55,434 bases of DNA from Nemertoderma westbladi. Taxonomy: Eukaryota; Xenacoelomorpha; Nemertodermatida; Nemertodermatidae. The DNA lies in assembly GCA_032718475.1 (NCBI GenBank), contig JAUCBJ010007631.1:1-55434 (forward strand), read 5' to 3'. The notes beneath the pieces were generated by a model. That model saw only the letters and a list, made by a program, of their open reading frames with translations, was not told where the DNA came from and searched no databases. Below, piece by piece: positions 25,339 to 37,467 of this stretch. The stretch's first letter is position 1. Each line of letters opens with the position of its first letter. A program made the translations under genes and the position numbers.

Positions 25339-28300
25339 GCATCCCTGATGCTATACTCATCGGATCCACATCCCGGATGCTATACTCATCGGATCCGCAT
25401 CCCTGATGCTATACTCATCGGATCCACATCCCGGATGCTATACTCATTGGATCCGCATCCCGGATGCTATACTCATCGGATCCGCATCTTCCCAGATGCT
25501 ATACTCATCGGATCCGCATCCCAGATGCTATACTCATCGGATCCGCATCCCGGATGCTATACTCATCAGATCCACATCCCCATGCTATACTCATCGGATC
25601 CGCATCCCGGATCCTACACTCCTCAGATCCGCATCCCGGATGCTATACTTATCGGATCTACATTGTGGATGCTATACTCATCGGATCCGCATCCCAGATG
25701 CTATACTCATCGGATCCGCATCCCGGATGCTATACTCATCGGATCCGCATCCTTCCGTATGCTATACTCATCGGATCCGCATCCCAGATGCTATACTCAT
25801 CGGATCCGCATTCCGGATGCTATACTCATCGGATCCGCATCATCCCGGATGCTATACTCATCGGATCCGCATCCTAGATGCTATACTCATCGGATCCGCA
25901 TCCCAGATGCTATACTCATCAGATCTGCATCCCCGATGCTATACTCATCGGATCCGCATCCCCGTGCTATACTCATCGGATCCGCATCCCGGATCGTACA
26001 CTCCTAAGATCCGCATCCCGGATGCTATACTTATTGGATCCACATCGTGGATGCTATACTCATCGGATCTGCATCCCAGATGCTATACTCATCCAATCCG
26101 CATCCCAGATGCTATACTCATCCAATCCGCATCCCAGATGCTATACTCATCGGATCAGCATCCCAGATGCTATACTCATCGGATTCGCATCCCGGATGCT
26201 ATAGTCATCGGATCCGCATCCCGGATGCTATACTCATCGGATCCGCATCCCAGATGCTATACTCATCGGATCCGCATCCCGGCTGCTATACTCATCAGAT
26301 CCGCATCCCCGTGCTATACTCATCGGATCCGCATCCCGGATCCTACACTCCTCAGATCCGCATCCCGGATGCTATGCTCATCGGATCCGCCACCCAGATG
26401 CTATACTCATCGGATCCGCATCATCCCGGATGCTATACTCATCGGATCCGCATCATCCCGGATGCTATACTCATCGGATCCGCATCCCAGATGCTATACT
26501 CATCGGATCCGCATCCCTGATGCTATACTCATCGGATCCACATCCCGGATGCTATACTCATCGGATCCGCATCCCTGATGCTATACTCATCGGATCCACA
26601 TCCCGGATGCTATACTCATTGGATCCGCATCCCGGATGCTATACTCATCGGATCCGCATCTTCCCAGATGCTATACTCATCGGATCCGCATCCCAGATGC
26701 TATACTCATCGGATCCGCATCCCGGATGCTATACTCATCAGATCCACATCCCCATGCTATACTCATCGGATCCGCATCCCGGATCCTACACTCCTCAGAT
26801 CCGCATCCCGGATGCTATACTTATCGGATCTACATTGTGGATGCTATACTCATCGGATCCGCATCCCAGATGCTATACTCATCGGATCCGCATCCCGGAT
26901 GCTATACTCATCGGATCCGCATCCTTCCGTATGCTATACTCATCGGATCCGCATCCCAGATGCTATACTCATCGGATCCGCATCCCAGATGCTATACTCA
27001 TCGGATCCGCATCATCCCGGATGCTATACTCATCGGATCCGCATCCTAGATGCTATACTCATCGGATCCGCATCCCAGATGCTATACTCATCAGATCTGC
27101 ATCCCCGATGCTATACTCATCGGATCCGCATCCCCGTGCTATACTCATCGGATCCGCATCCCGGATCGTACACTCCTAAGATCCGCATCCCGGATGCTAT
27201 ACTTATTGGATCCACATCGTGGATGCTATACTCATCGGATCTGCATCCCAGATGCTATACTCATCCAATCCGCATCCCAGATGCTATACTCATCCAATCC
27301 GCATCCCAGATGCTATACTCATCGGATCAGCATCCCAGATGCTATACTCATCGGATTCGCATCCCGGATGCTATAGTCATCGGATCCGCATCCCGGATGC
27401 TATACTCATCGGATCAGCATCCCAGATGCTATACTCATCGGATCCGCATCCCAGATGCTATACTCATCGGATCCGCATCCCCAATGCAATACTCATCGGA
27501 TCCGCATCCCCAATGCTATACTCATCGGATCTGCATCCCAGATGCTATACTCATCCAATCCGCATCCCAGATGCTATACTCATCGGATCCACATCCCAGA
27601 TGCTATACTCATCAGATCTGCATCCCGGATGCTATACTCATCGGATCCGCATCCCCGATGCTATACTCATCGGATCCGCATCCCCAATGCTATACTCATC
27701 GGATCCACATCCCAGATGCTATACTCATCCAATCCGCATCCCAGATGCTATACTCATCGGATCCGCATCCCGGATCCTACACTCCTCAGATCCGCATCCT
27801 GGATGCTATACTCATCGGATCCGCATCCCGGATCCTACACTCCTCAGATCCGCATCCCGGATCCTACACTCCTCAGATCCGCATCCCGGATCCTACACTC
27901 CTCAGATCCGCATCCCGGATGCTATACTCATCGGATCTGCATCCCGGATCCTACACTCATCAGATCCGCATCCCGGATCCTACACTCCTCAGATCCGCAT
28001 CCCCATGCTATACTCATCGGATCCGCATCCCAGATGCTACACTCCACAGATCCGCATCCCGGATGCTATACTTATCGGATCCACATCCCAGATGCTATAC
28101 TTATCGGATCCGCATCCCGGATCCTACACTCCTCAGATCCGCATCCCGGATCCTACACTCCTCAGATCCGCATCCCCGTGCTATACTCATTGGATCCGCA
28201 TCCCGGATCCTACACTCCTCAGATCCGCATCCCGGATGCTATACTCATCGGATCCGCATCCCGGATCCTACACTCCTCAGATCCGCATCCCGGATCCTAC

Positions 28301-30819
28301 ACTCCTCAGATCCGCATCCCCATGCTACACTCCTCAGATCTGCATCCCGGATGCTATACTTATCGGATCCACATCGTGGATGCTATACTCCTCAGATCCG
28401 CATCCCGGATGCTATACTCATCGGATCCGCATCACAGATGCTATACTCATCGGATCTGCATCCCGGATCCTACACTCCTCAGATCCGCATCCCGGATGCT
28501 ATACTTATCGGATCCACATCGTGGATGCTATACTCATCGGATCCGCATCCCGGATGCTATACTCATCGGATCCGCATCATCCCGGATGCTATACTCATCG
28601 GATCCGCATCCCGGATGCTATACTCATCGGATCCGCATCCCCGATGCTATACTCATCGGATCCGCATCCCCAATGCTATACTCATTGGATCCGCATCCCA
28701 GATGCTATACTCATCGGATCCGCATCCCGGATGCTATACTCATCGGATCCGCATCCCAGATGCTATACTCATCGGATCCGCATCCCGGATGCTATACTCA
28801 TCGGATCCGCATCCTGGATGCTATACTCATCGGATCCACATCCCGAATGCTATACTCATCGGATCCGCATCCCCAATGCTATACTTATTGGATCCGCATC
28901 CCAGATGCTATACTCATCCAATCCGCATCCCAGATGCTATACTCATCAGATCCGCATCCCGGATGCTATACTCATCGGATCCGCATCCTGGATGCTATAC
29001 TCATCGGATCCACATCCCTAATGCTATACTCATCGGATCCGCATCCTGGATGCTATACTCATCGGATCCGCATCATCCTGGATGCTATACTCATCGGATC
29101 CACATCGTGGATGCTATACTCATCGGATCCGCATCCCGGATGCTATACTCATCGGATCCGCATCATCCTGGATGTTATACTCATCGGATCCACATCCCGA
29201 ATGCTATACTCTTCGGATCCGCATCCCGGATGCTATGCTCATCAGATCCACATCCCCGATGCTATACTCATCGGATCCGCATCCCCAATGCTATACTCAT
29301 TGGATCCGCATCCCAGATGCTATACTTATCCAATCCGCATCCCAGATGCTATACTCATCGGATCCGCATCCTGGATGCTATACTCATCGGATCCACATCG
29401 TGGATGCTATACTCATTGGATCCACATCCTGGATGCTATACTCATCGGATCCGCATCCCGGATGCTATACTCATTGGATCTGCATCCCAGATGATATACT
29501 CATCGGATCCGCATCCCCGATGCTATACTTATCAGATCCGCATTCCGGATGCAATGCTCATCGGATCCGCATCCTGGATGCTATACTCATCGGATCTGCA
29601 TCCCGGATGCTATACTCATCGGATCGCATCACGGATGCTATACTCATCGGATCTTCATCCCAGATGCTATACTCATTGGATCCGCATCCTGGATGCTATG
29701 CTCATCGGATCCGCATCCCGGATGCTATACTCATCGGATCTGCATCCCAGATGCTATACTCATCGGATCCGAATCCCAGATGCTATAGTCATCGGATCCG
29801 CATCTCGGATGCTATACTCATCCGATCCGCATCCTGGATGCTATGCTCATCGGATCCGCATCCCGGATGCAATACTCATCAGATCCGCATCCCGAATGCT
29901 ATACTCATCGGATCTGCATCCTGGATGCTATATTCAATGGATCCGCATCCCAGATGCTATACTCATCGGATCCGCATCCCGCATGCTATACTCAGCGGAT
30001 CCACATCCCGGATGCTATACTCATCGGAGATCCGCATCCCGGATGCTATACTCATTGGATCCGCATCCCGGATGCAATACTCATCAGATCCGCATCCCGA
30101 ATGCTATACTCATCGGATCTGCATCCTGGATGCTATATTCAACGGATCCGCATCCCAGATGCTATACTCATCGGATCCGCATCCCACATGCTATACTCAT
30201 CGGATCTGCATCCTGGATGCTATATTCAACGGATCCGCATCCCAGATGCTATACTCATCGGATCCGCATCCCGCATGCTATACTCAGCGGATCCACATCC
30301 CGGATGCTATACTCATCGGAGATCCGCATCCCGGATGCTATACTCATTGGATCCGCATCCCGGATGCTATACTCATCGGATCTGCATCCCGGATTATATA
30401 CTCATCGGATCTGCATCCCAGATGCTATACTCATCGGATCCGCATCTCGGATGCTATACTCATCCGATCCGCATCCTGGATGCTATGCTCATCGGATCCG
30501 CATCCCGGATGCAATACTCATCAGATCCGCATCCCGAATGCTATACTCATCGGATCTGCATCCTGGATGCTATATTCAACGGATCCGCATCCCGCATGCT
30601 ATACTCAGCGGATCCACATCCTGGATGCTATACTCATCGGAGATCCGCATCCCGGATGCTATACTCATCGGATCCGAATCCCGGATGCTATACTCAACGG
30701 ATCTGCATCCCAGATGCTATACTCATCGGATCCGAATCCCGGATGCTAAACTCAACGGATCCACATCCCCGATGATATACTCATCGGATCCGCATCCCGG
30801 ATGCTATACTTATCGGATC
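25339..30819 (+). repeat. 29-bp satellite array, block 3, with a decayed right edge
   Basis: About 190 monomers. The first part contains a 1172-bp tandem duplication (about 25339-26270 against 26511-27440), and 26250-28425 duplicates 17850-20020. From about 29550 the monomers become irregular, with ATTCAACGG, CTCAGCGG and CATCGGAGATCC variants and some shortened units. The array stops at 30819 in unrelated AT-rich DNA. More divergence at an array edge is usual when exchange homogenises only the interior. Confidence 0.95.
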
Positions 30820-32300
30820 AGTTCTGTGGCGACCCCTCTCGCCCTCTCATTCACCAATTCCGCCTGCCCAAATCGGACTAGGTAGTGAAAATGTTTATTA
30901 CCAGAAATTACACTATTTTTCACGAAAATTATTAAACCCAGATTATGAGATGTTATTTTTTTAGTTTTAAAAATGTTTTTCGATAATTTTTTCACCTGCA
31001 GCTCTGATTTCGTAGGATTTGATAAAACGATTACAAAAATACAGTGGGTGGGCCGAGTCCCCCCCCCCCCCCCCCCACGCAGGTTGGAATGGAGGTTTAA
31101 CCCACCCCCCTAGTGTTTTTTTTTAATGTTTACATGTCCAGATGTGGTTGAAAAAAGCATAGAAAACGATATACCATTTATAAAATAATTAAAATATTTG
31201 TAGCACCCCCTAGCGGCTGATGTGAGATGTAATAAATTTGGCTAAAAAGTCTTATCCTCCGATATTTTCCATTTTATTTTTTCGATCTACATTTTGTGGA
31301 ACCAGCATGTTTATTTGCATCATATTTTCGGTCAGTTTTTCAATTTTATTTTTCAATTTATGATAAAAAAAATTAAAAATAAAAAAAAAATAAAAAACCC
31401 ATGTTTTTTCTCACTTTACTAATGAAGAAAACTCGCCGAAATTTATTGAATCTTATTAAATTACCTTTCGTCTAAATCAAAAATTGCAAACTACAGATAA
31501 GAAATGGATCTCAAACTTGTATTTTTTGAAAGTGGGTGCAAAATTTGGTGCTAGCACCAAATTTTGAAAACCATCAAATATATCAATTGATTGTGTCACC
31601 TTGTTTCTTGCGTTATACGGGTTTATGAGGGTCCTGAATCCGATGGAAACAATAAAAACAGCACTCGACATCGCAAACTTGTACTTTTTGGTGATTGTTA
31701 CGAAATTTGGTGCCAGCACCAAAATTTGCCAAATTACGCCGAAAAATACAAGTAGCAATGATCTGGCATATTTGAAATGTATTCCATTAGAATCAGCGCC
31801 CTAGAAAACCTGAAAATGAGAATTTATAGCATCGTATAAGTGAATTAAAAATGTTGTGTTCTAACTGAAAAGTTATGGTTATTGGTTTTTTTCATTTTTT
31901 CCAACGAAGAGAGGACTAAACAGCCATTTATAGTAATCATATCATTTTAAAGTATTTTCCAATGTATTTTGCACCCCAGAAAACCTTTATTGAAAAACAA
32001 TTAGCCGAAAAATTTAACTTTCAAATTTTGTGAAAATTGTGCACTACTTGTAATTTTGGTGCTTCAATATTACCACTCCAGTACATTTTTTCGAAATTTT
32101 TTTTTCGGTCAGATCCAGACTAGTGATACCTACGTACAAACAAAAAATCACACGTTTTCGTTAATATTTGTAGATTTTAGAGGGAGGGGTCAATATGACC
32201 CCCCCCCCCCCCCCCCCCGGTATTTGTACAGCATTTTATAGCCCGGCACTAATAGGGTTAATTCAATTTAATTTTGGGATTAATCTCTTTAATCTTACAG
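30820..32300. other. Non-coding stretch before the first visible cyclase exon
   Basis: AT-rich, with no convincing coding frame. It holds homopolymer C tracts of 18 (31059-31076) and 20 bases (32199-32218), a perfect 28-bp palindrome (31539-31566), and a diverged direct repeat about 165 bp long (around 31515 and 31680). It ends in a pyrimidine-rich TTACAG acceptor at 32300. It is probably the downstream end of the preceding cyclase intron. Confidence 0.7.
31539..31566. repeat. Perfect 28-bp palindrome with an imperfect neighbour
   Basis: The half-sites CAAAATTTGGTGCT and AGCACCAAATTTTG are exact reverse complements with no spacer. About 165 bp downstream (31709-31734) a degenerate version recurs (AAATTTGGTGCC, AGCACCAAAATTT), with related sequence on its left side. 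It could be the centre of a small foldback element. Confidence 0.85.
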
Positions 32301-32420
32301 TTAATGATGCAGTGTTGGCATGACAATGCCACTACTCGGCCAAACTTTGAAGTTATACGTAAACGAATTCGAAGCATGAACCCCAGTAAACAAAGTCCAG
32401 TTGATCTACTGATGTCCATG
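32301..32420 (+). CDS. Receptor guanylate cyclase, exon with end of kinase-homology domain
   Basis: A 120-bp phase-0 exon between TTACAG (ends 32300) and GTAAGC (32421). Its 40 codons read LMMQCWHDNATTRPNFEVIR and continue to end ...LLMSM. That is the C-terminal end of the kinase-homology domain of membrane guanylate cyclases: the QCW and RP(N/D)F motifs, then the stretch entering the linker. The regulatory kinase-like domain has no catalytic role. Upstream exons (ligand-binding ectodomain, membrane span, rest of the kinase-like domain) are not in the window. If the gene is complete, the upstream intron would include the satellite and exceed 32 kb. The next exon is 15.6 kb downstream. Confidence 0.85.
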
Positions 32421-32450
32421 GTAAGCTCCAACTCGTTAGTAATAGGAGTT

Positions 32451-33200
32451 TGGGCGGCTCGGCGACAGTAGGTCCTCTCTCATGACTCATCTGTTAGGAA
32501 TGTGGCACCCATAGGGTGTCATTGGCGCCAGACTGTCTGGGTGACACCCCCAAATTATGCTAATTAGACCCTAAATGAAAGGTGTAATCAATTAATTAGT
32601 ACATTTAATCCATAGTAGGTGTCTTACGACCCCCAATTAGGGATTAATTTATTATTCTAATTATTCAGACCGATTAGTGCACTAACATCCCAATGGGTGC
32701 TATGATTCACCGATGAGTCATGAGTGATGACTAACCATCGCCTAGAAGCCCAAACGGGTGTCATAAGTGACACATCGACTCTTTCCAAACTACTTTTGGC
32801 ATTCAGACATCGTTAATGTTGACCTTTGACCCCAAGCAGCTTTAACCAAGCAGCATGATTAGATTTGAAACCATTCAATTGTAAGTGTAACTCTTATATG
32901 TACCCGAGCGGCCCCCCAACAATGACTCACCTTAACATAACACACTCAGTCTGTGAGCCATGCTTAATTAACAAATCTCGTTTACCAGTTTACCTTAAAA
33001 ACTATGAAGCTATATCGCTTACAAGTTCTGAAGGGGCGAGCCAAGAGGCAAGATATGTTTGAGACTTATTTAGATATATTATTGCATAATTTTGACCCCT
33101 CAGTCGATATCTATTACAATATAGGCTATATCTTTTACGGAGTCATAGAGTAGTCTGAAATTCCCCAGTCTACCGCTAGAGGGCGAAATGTCTCAAAGTG
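32451..33200 (+). repeat. Left arm of a large diverged inverted repeat
   Basis: Matches the reverse complement of 46478-47636 through many shared blocks: GGGCGGCTCGG, GGCGCCAGACTGTCTGGGTG, CATCCCAATGGGTGCTATGA, ATGAGTCATGAGTGATGAC, TACCCGAGC and GAAGCTATATCGCTTACAAG. This arm lacks about 400 bp present in the right arm. Its own first 250 bp are partly self-complementary (CTCATGACTCATC against GATGAGTCATGAG), as in foldback elements. It starts about 30 bp after the exon donor. Confidence 0.85.
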
Positions 33201-33278
33201 AAAACCTGATCTCATTTGATTGTTTTTAATCCATTTAGGCTGAGACTTTTTGGCATCTACTATGACATCTACTATGAC

Positions 33279-33510
33279 GTAGCTCAGTTGGTTGAGCGCC
33301 GGGCCTGCAATCTATTGGTTGTAGGTTCAGCCCCACCAGGGTCCACTCAGCCTTTCATCCACTGGGGTCGATAAAATGAGTACCAGTTAAATAACTGGGA
33401 GCAAATCTTGGGATAGGAGTAGCGCCCACCCCTACCCTCGGGTAGCAGCTATCGAAAGAGGAGCCTTCGGATCGCCTCCGGCTTCGGCCGACTGTTTGCT
33501 TTTATTTTTT
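33279..33510 (+). mobile_element. tRNA-derived SINE with target duplication
   Basis: A 232-bp element bounded by ACTATGAC (33271-33278 and 33511-33518). It has a Pol III A box TAGCTCAGTTGG (33280-33291), a B-box-like GGTTCAGCCCC (33324-33334), then a body with CAGCCTTTCATCC and GGGTCGATAAAATGAGTACC. The tail is TTTGCTTTTATTTTTT. From memory, this body motif resembles the central domain shared by tRNA-derived SINEs of several invertebrate groups; I could not check this. The first bases of the tRNA acceptor stem appear missing. Confidence 0.85.
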
Positions 33511-33518
33511 ACTATGAC

Positions 33519-33860
33519 ATAGGCTATACTTTAATAAGGAGCTTGATCAGTCTGCCGTTCTCCAGTCTGCTGCTAAAGACTCCGATTTAAGACCTGAGGC
33601 TCTCCTAAAGTCTCGAGTCTTGGTCTTTACTCATGAGACAGTGCATTAACTCCCAAGGTTGCATTCTATCAATATAGCTGAGAGAGTCGAAGCTAGTGCA
33701 CACTAGAGTCAGCAAGAGCTAGAAAAAAGAATAATGCTCTTCTAGGGTTCGAACTCACGACCTTCTAATTAGAAAAGGTAAGCAAATAGAGGAGTACTGG
33801 AACTACTGCTGCTCTAAATAATCGGACCTTAAGTTTCCGATTAATTCTCGGTGACTTCCA
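33519..33860. other. Intron sequence with a tRNA-like B box
   Basis: No coding potential. On the minus strand around 33762-33744 the sequence GTCGTGAGTTCGAACCC resembles a Pol III B box or tRNA T arm, but no matching acceptor stem or convincing A box is visible. It may be the remains of another SINE. It is followed by the LINE fragment. Confidence 0.4.
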
Positions 33861-34694
33861 AATCCTGGAAACCCTATTCAAGACTGCCCATGCCTTTCCC
33901 TTACGTATTCGAAGGTCCTCACCTGACTTCTGGATCCATGATCACAGGTAACAGAAGTCATCCACATGCTCAAGCATACCATCTTTTGAGCTTATGCTCA
34001 TCCGATCAGAGACTTGCTGAGGACTTTCAAAGTTAACTGTCAAAATTTTGGTCTTTCTGGAGTTAATAAAAAGACCAACACTAGAAGCAGCATGTTCTAA
34101 TGAACTGAGGCGCCGTTGGGCTCCCTCTAGTGATTCTGGGAGTACTCCTAAGTCACACAAATGTTGTCGAACCATCGTATACTGATCTGATTGCTGCAAT
34201 AATTTCATCAGGAATCCCATATAATGAAAGTATGCTGAACATACGTGAGCGAGAGACTGAATCAAAGGCCTTGAAGAAGTCAACAAAGATAACAGCCAGA
34301 TGCCTGTCTTTCTTTTTTGATAACTCTTCAATTATCCTTCTAAGTCCATGGGGGTCCATGGTCCCACGACCTTTACGGAACCCATTCTGATTTCCATGGA
34401 GCAGTCTCTCAATGGGATCCCTGATGCGATTTAATAGAATTCTATTGTATAGCTTTGCAGCAATCAAGATCAATGAGATTCCCCAAAAAGAACCATAGAG
34501 TGTTAGGTTGCCCTTCTTGGGAACTGGCACCAACTTATTTGTTTTCATTTCTTGTGGGACTCTTGTTGTTCGGTACATGTTGAGCTTTAAACACTCAGGT
34601 ATTTTAAAGACCTCAGGGGGAACACCATCTACTCCACTGGCACGATTGGTCTTAATGCTCTTTGCAGCAGCCTTCACTTCTGCAAAGGAGATAC
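33861..34694 (-). pseudogene. Truncated, deleted LINE reverse-transcriptase fragment
   Basis: Minus-strand copy of the LINE found at the right end of the window, matching about 54366-55434. It encodes the RT fingers and the VDFFKAFDS motif A. It then jumps at VYDGSTTF into DLGVLPESLEG, removing about 215 bp (equivalent to 54924-55138) that include the catalytic FADD box, and changing frame. An 18-bp deletion (after ECLKL) and small changes near GTMDPH are also present. It is 5'-truncated at 34694. Catalytically dead. Its orientation is opposite to the intact copy 20 kb away. About 220 bp without features separate it from the gypsy element. Confidence 0.9.
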
Positions 34695-34916
34695 CGTACT
34701 ACTTGCTGATCTGGTATGTAAATTTGTTCTAAAAACTTTGTTGCTGTGGTGGTATACAGCAATTACCTAGCAGTATGTGGCAAGGGTGCGGTAGGGTGTT
34801 AGTAACTGCCCTTTAGCCTAAATGCATGCTGGTAGCAGAAAGCTGCCCTTTGCCTGAGCAAATATGTTGGACTCAGACAGATCAGTCAACAGCAAAGCCT
34901 AAAGGGCTAACCGGTA

Positions 34917-35149
34917 TCTTAAGAACTCGGTTGTGGTTCTATATCACAATATCAATCATGCAATATCATATAATCAGGTAACACAGTAACAGGGTAATAT
35001 AAACAGCAGTAACAAGAAGTAATGCATAGGTGAGGCTCAATACCGGAAACACCCCATAACCACAAAGTACCGGTAGGTATCTATAGTACAGCTGTACAGT
35101 AGAGCTAGAGTCAGTCGGTTGAGGCCATGGCAAAAGCGAGTATCTCTCA
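34917..35149 (-). repeat. 3' LTR of gypsy copy 2
   Basis: Reverse-strand LTR of 233 bp. The polypurine tract (complement of TCTCCCCTTTTT, 35150-35161) abuts it. The left limit is given by the CGGTA target duplication. Confidence 0.95.
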
Positions 35150-35176
35150 TCTCCCCTTTTTAGTTGGACCAGCACT

Positions 35177-37467
35177 TTAAGTTTGTGTGATCTGGGTATC
35201 CCTGAGTTTGTTTATGTTTAGTCTTGTGGATCGCCTTGGAATGGGGAATATGGTTACTTTATCATCAAAACAGACGTGTTGCTGTTCTAGAGATCTCGGT
35301 GTAGTTGATGGTTTGGTAGGAATTATTGGGGTTGGTGTAAACCGTTTCAAGTAGCGACGATTTCGTGTATACTTACGACCATTAGAAAGACTCACAACAT
35401 AACGTCTATGACCCAGTTTGTCTATGACTGTGCCAATACGATCCCAGAGATGTGTCCGCTGATTTTGAATACGGACCTGTTCACCTATAGATAGTGGTGG
35501 TAAAGGATGTGCTGACAGGTTATAACGGGAAGTTGCATCTTGTCGAATGAGGTTGGCCTGAATATCAGCATCAGCATTCGAATTTGGCTTATAACAGGTA
35601 CTATGCATTGGCACGCGTGATCTCATTGGACGCCCGAAGAGAAGTTGTGCGGGGGACGCACCAGAGGCTGCCGGTGTATTACGCCACTCCAATATTGCCT
35701 CTGCGAAAGCGACCTGGTCAAGGTGTCCCGAAGAAGTCTGGCACTTTTTTATAAGAGACTTCATTGCGTGGACTGCCGATTCAGCATGCCCATTTGATTG
35801 GGGGAATTCTGGTGAGGAAACACATGGAGTTACAGACCATTCAGAGAGGAAGTCATTAAACTCTTTTGACGAGAATTGTGGGCCACCATCGGTTGAAAGT
35901 TCGACTGGGACTCCGGTGTCTCGAAAGTTGCGTATAAGAGATGCCACAATGTGGCGTGAGGCAGGGCATGCTGTATAAGCATCAACAATTGGCCAGTGTG
36001 AATAACGATCAGCATAGACAAGGTAGTGTTGATTTGCGTAAGAAAATAGGTCAGCTGAGCATTGTTCAAATGGTCGACTAGGAAGAGGGGTTGAGACGAG
36101 CTCCTCTTGTGGTTGGCTACGCTGATACAACTGACAAACGTCGCATGAATTAACCATATTGGTGATATCCGAATTCATTCCAGGCCAATAAAAAGCCTGG
36201 CGTGCGCGGCGTTTTGTCCTTACTATCCCTTGGTGGGAAGAATGTAAACGTTTTAGTATTTCTTGTCGAATGGAACTGGGTACGATAATTCTGGCTCCAT
36301 AAAGAACAAGATGACCATCCGTCGACAACTCGCTGATAATGCCCTTATATGGAAGGAGTGAAGGGTTGAGTATGTTGGTGATTCCACCAGAAAGGGAGTC
36401 ATGTAAATCTTTGTAGGTTACATCAGCTTTGGCTGCATCCTCAATAATATCTAATGCAGTATCATGTATGGACTGGTTATCAGAAATAAACTCGGCATCC
36501 ACAGCCGTTACACGCTGGATAACAGCTGTATGTTGGTCATCTAGAAATAAGATGTCATCATCGGGTACCGGGTCTGATGTTGGCGCCCGTGAAAGGGCAT
36601 CAGCCGTATAATTGAGTTTGCCAGGAACCCATAGCGCCTCAAAGGTATAGACCGCCAGCTTCTCACGCAAACGTTGTATGCGTGGGTTTTCGATGTTATC
36701 AAGAGTGTAGCTGTTTAGGATCGGAATTAACGGTTTATGATCCACCTCAATGGCGAAGTGGTGAAGGCCCTGCAGATATAGTCTGCACTTGGAAATGGCC
36801 CATACAACTGCCAACAGTTCTAACTCAATCATGGCATATCGTGACTCCGTGTCCGATACGAAACGTGAGCCACATTGAATGAGACGCCAAGAAGGGGGTG
36901 AGTTGGAACCACAGGCATAGTTTTGTAGTAAGACATAACCCAATCCTTTGAGACGAGAAGCATCTGTACGCAGAAGAGTTGGTAGTTTGGGATCGAATGA
37001 TTGCAGAACGGGGGGCGAAACTAAAGCATCCTTAACAGCATTAAAGGCTTCGGTATGGGTATCCATCCAGAGGAAAGAATTATGCTTCTGAAGTAGTGGA
37101 CGTAAAGGAAAAGCAGCTGCTGCAACTGTGGAAGTAAAGTCACCAAGCTGGTTAACGAGACCGAAGAATGAGCGTAGCTCACTAATGTTTGTTGGGATTG
37201 GAAAGTTAGAGATTGCTGAGACTCGTTTGGGGTCGGCCTTTATACCATTGCGCCCAATGATATACCCTGCGAATTGAACACTTGACTGTGCGAAAACTAC
37301 TTTGGTGGGATTAAGTGTAATAGCAGAGTTGCGACAACGAGAGAAGAGTTCTGTTACTATGGAAACATGTTCCTCGAAAGTAGTAGTATAAACAATGATA
37401 TCATCTACTATTTTCTTAATATTTGGTAGACCCTCAAGAGCAGAATCACCACGGAGACAGTACTCGT
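35177..37467 (-). pseudogene. Gag-Pol copy 2, downstream part (RT catalytic box to integrase C terminus)
   Basis: Corresponds to residues 787-1547 of the intact copy. It starts at YCLRGD just before the IVDD catalytic box and continues through RNase H and integrase to the stop at 35177. The frame itself is open. I see about four amino-acid differences from copy 1 (for example VTPCVSS for VTPRVSS, DADIQAN for DADIRAN, KRFTP for KRFAP, RRSTRL for RRSPRL). It is disconnected from Gag, protease and the N-terminal half of RT by the nested element, so no functional polyprotein can come from this locus. Confidence 0.93.

Noticed and set aside
1-30819. Centromere
   Set aside because: Higher-order satellite structure alone is not sufficient, and the array adjoins a gene and unique sequence; no functional evidence is available.
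31477-31804. Small overlapping frames with repeated LVLAPNF-like peptides
   Set aside because: They arise from a diverged DNA repeat around a palindrome and appear on both strands; no coding evidence.
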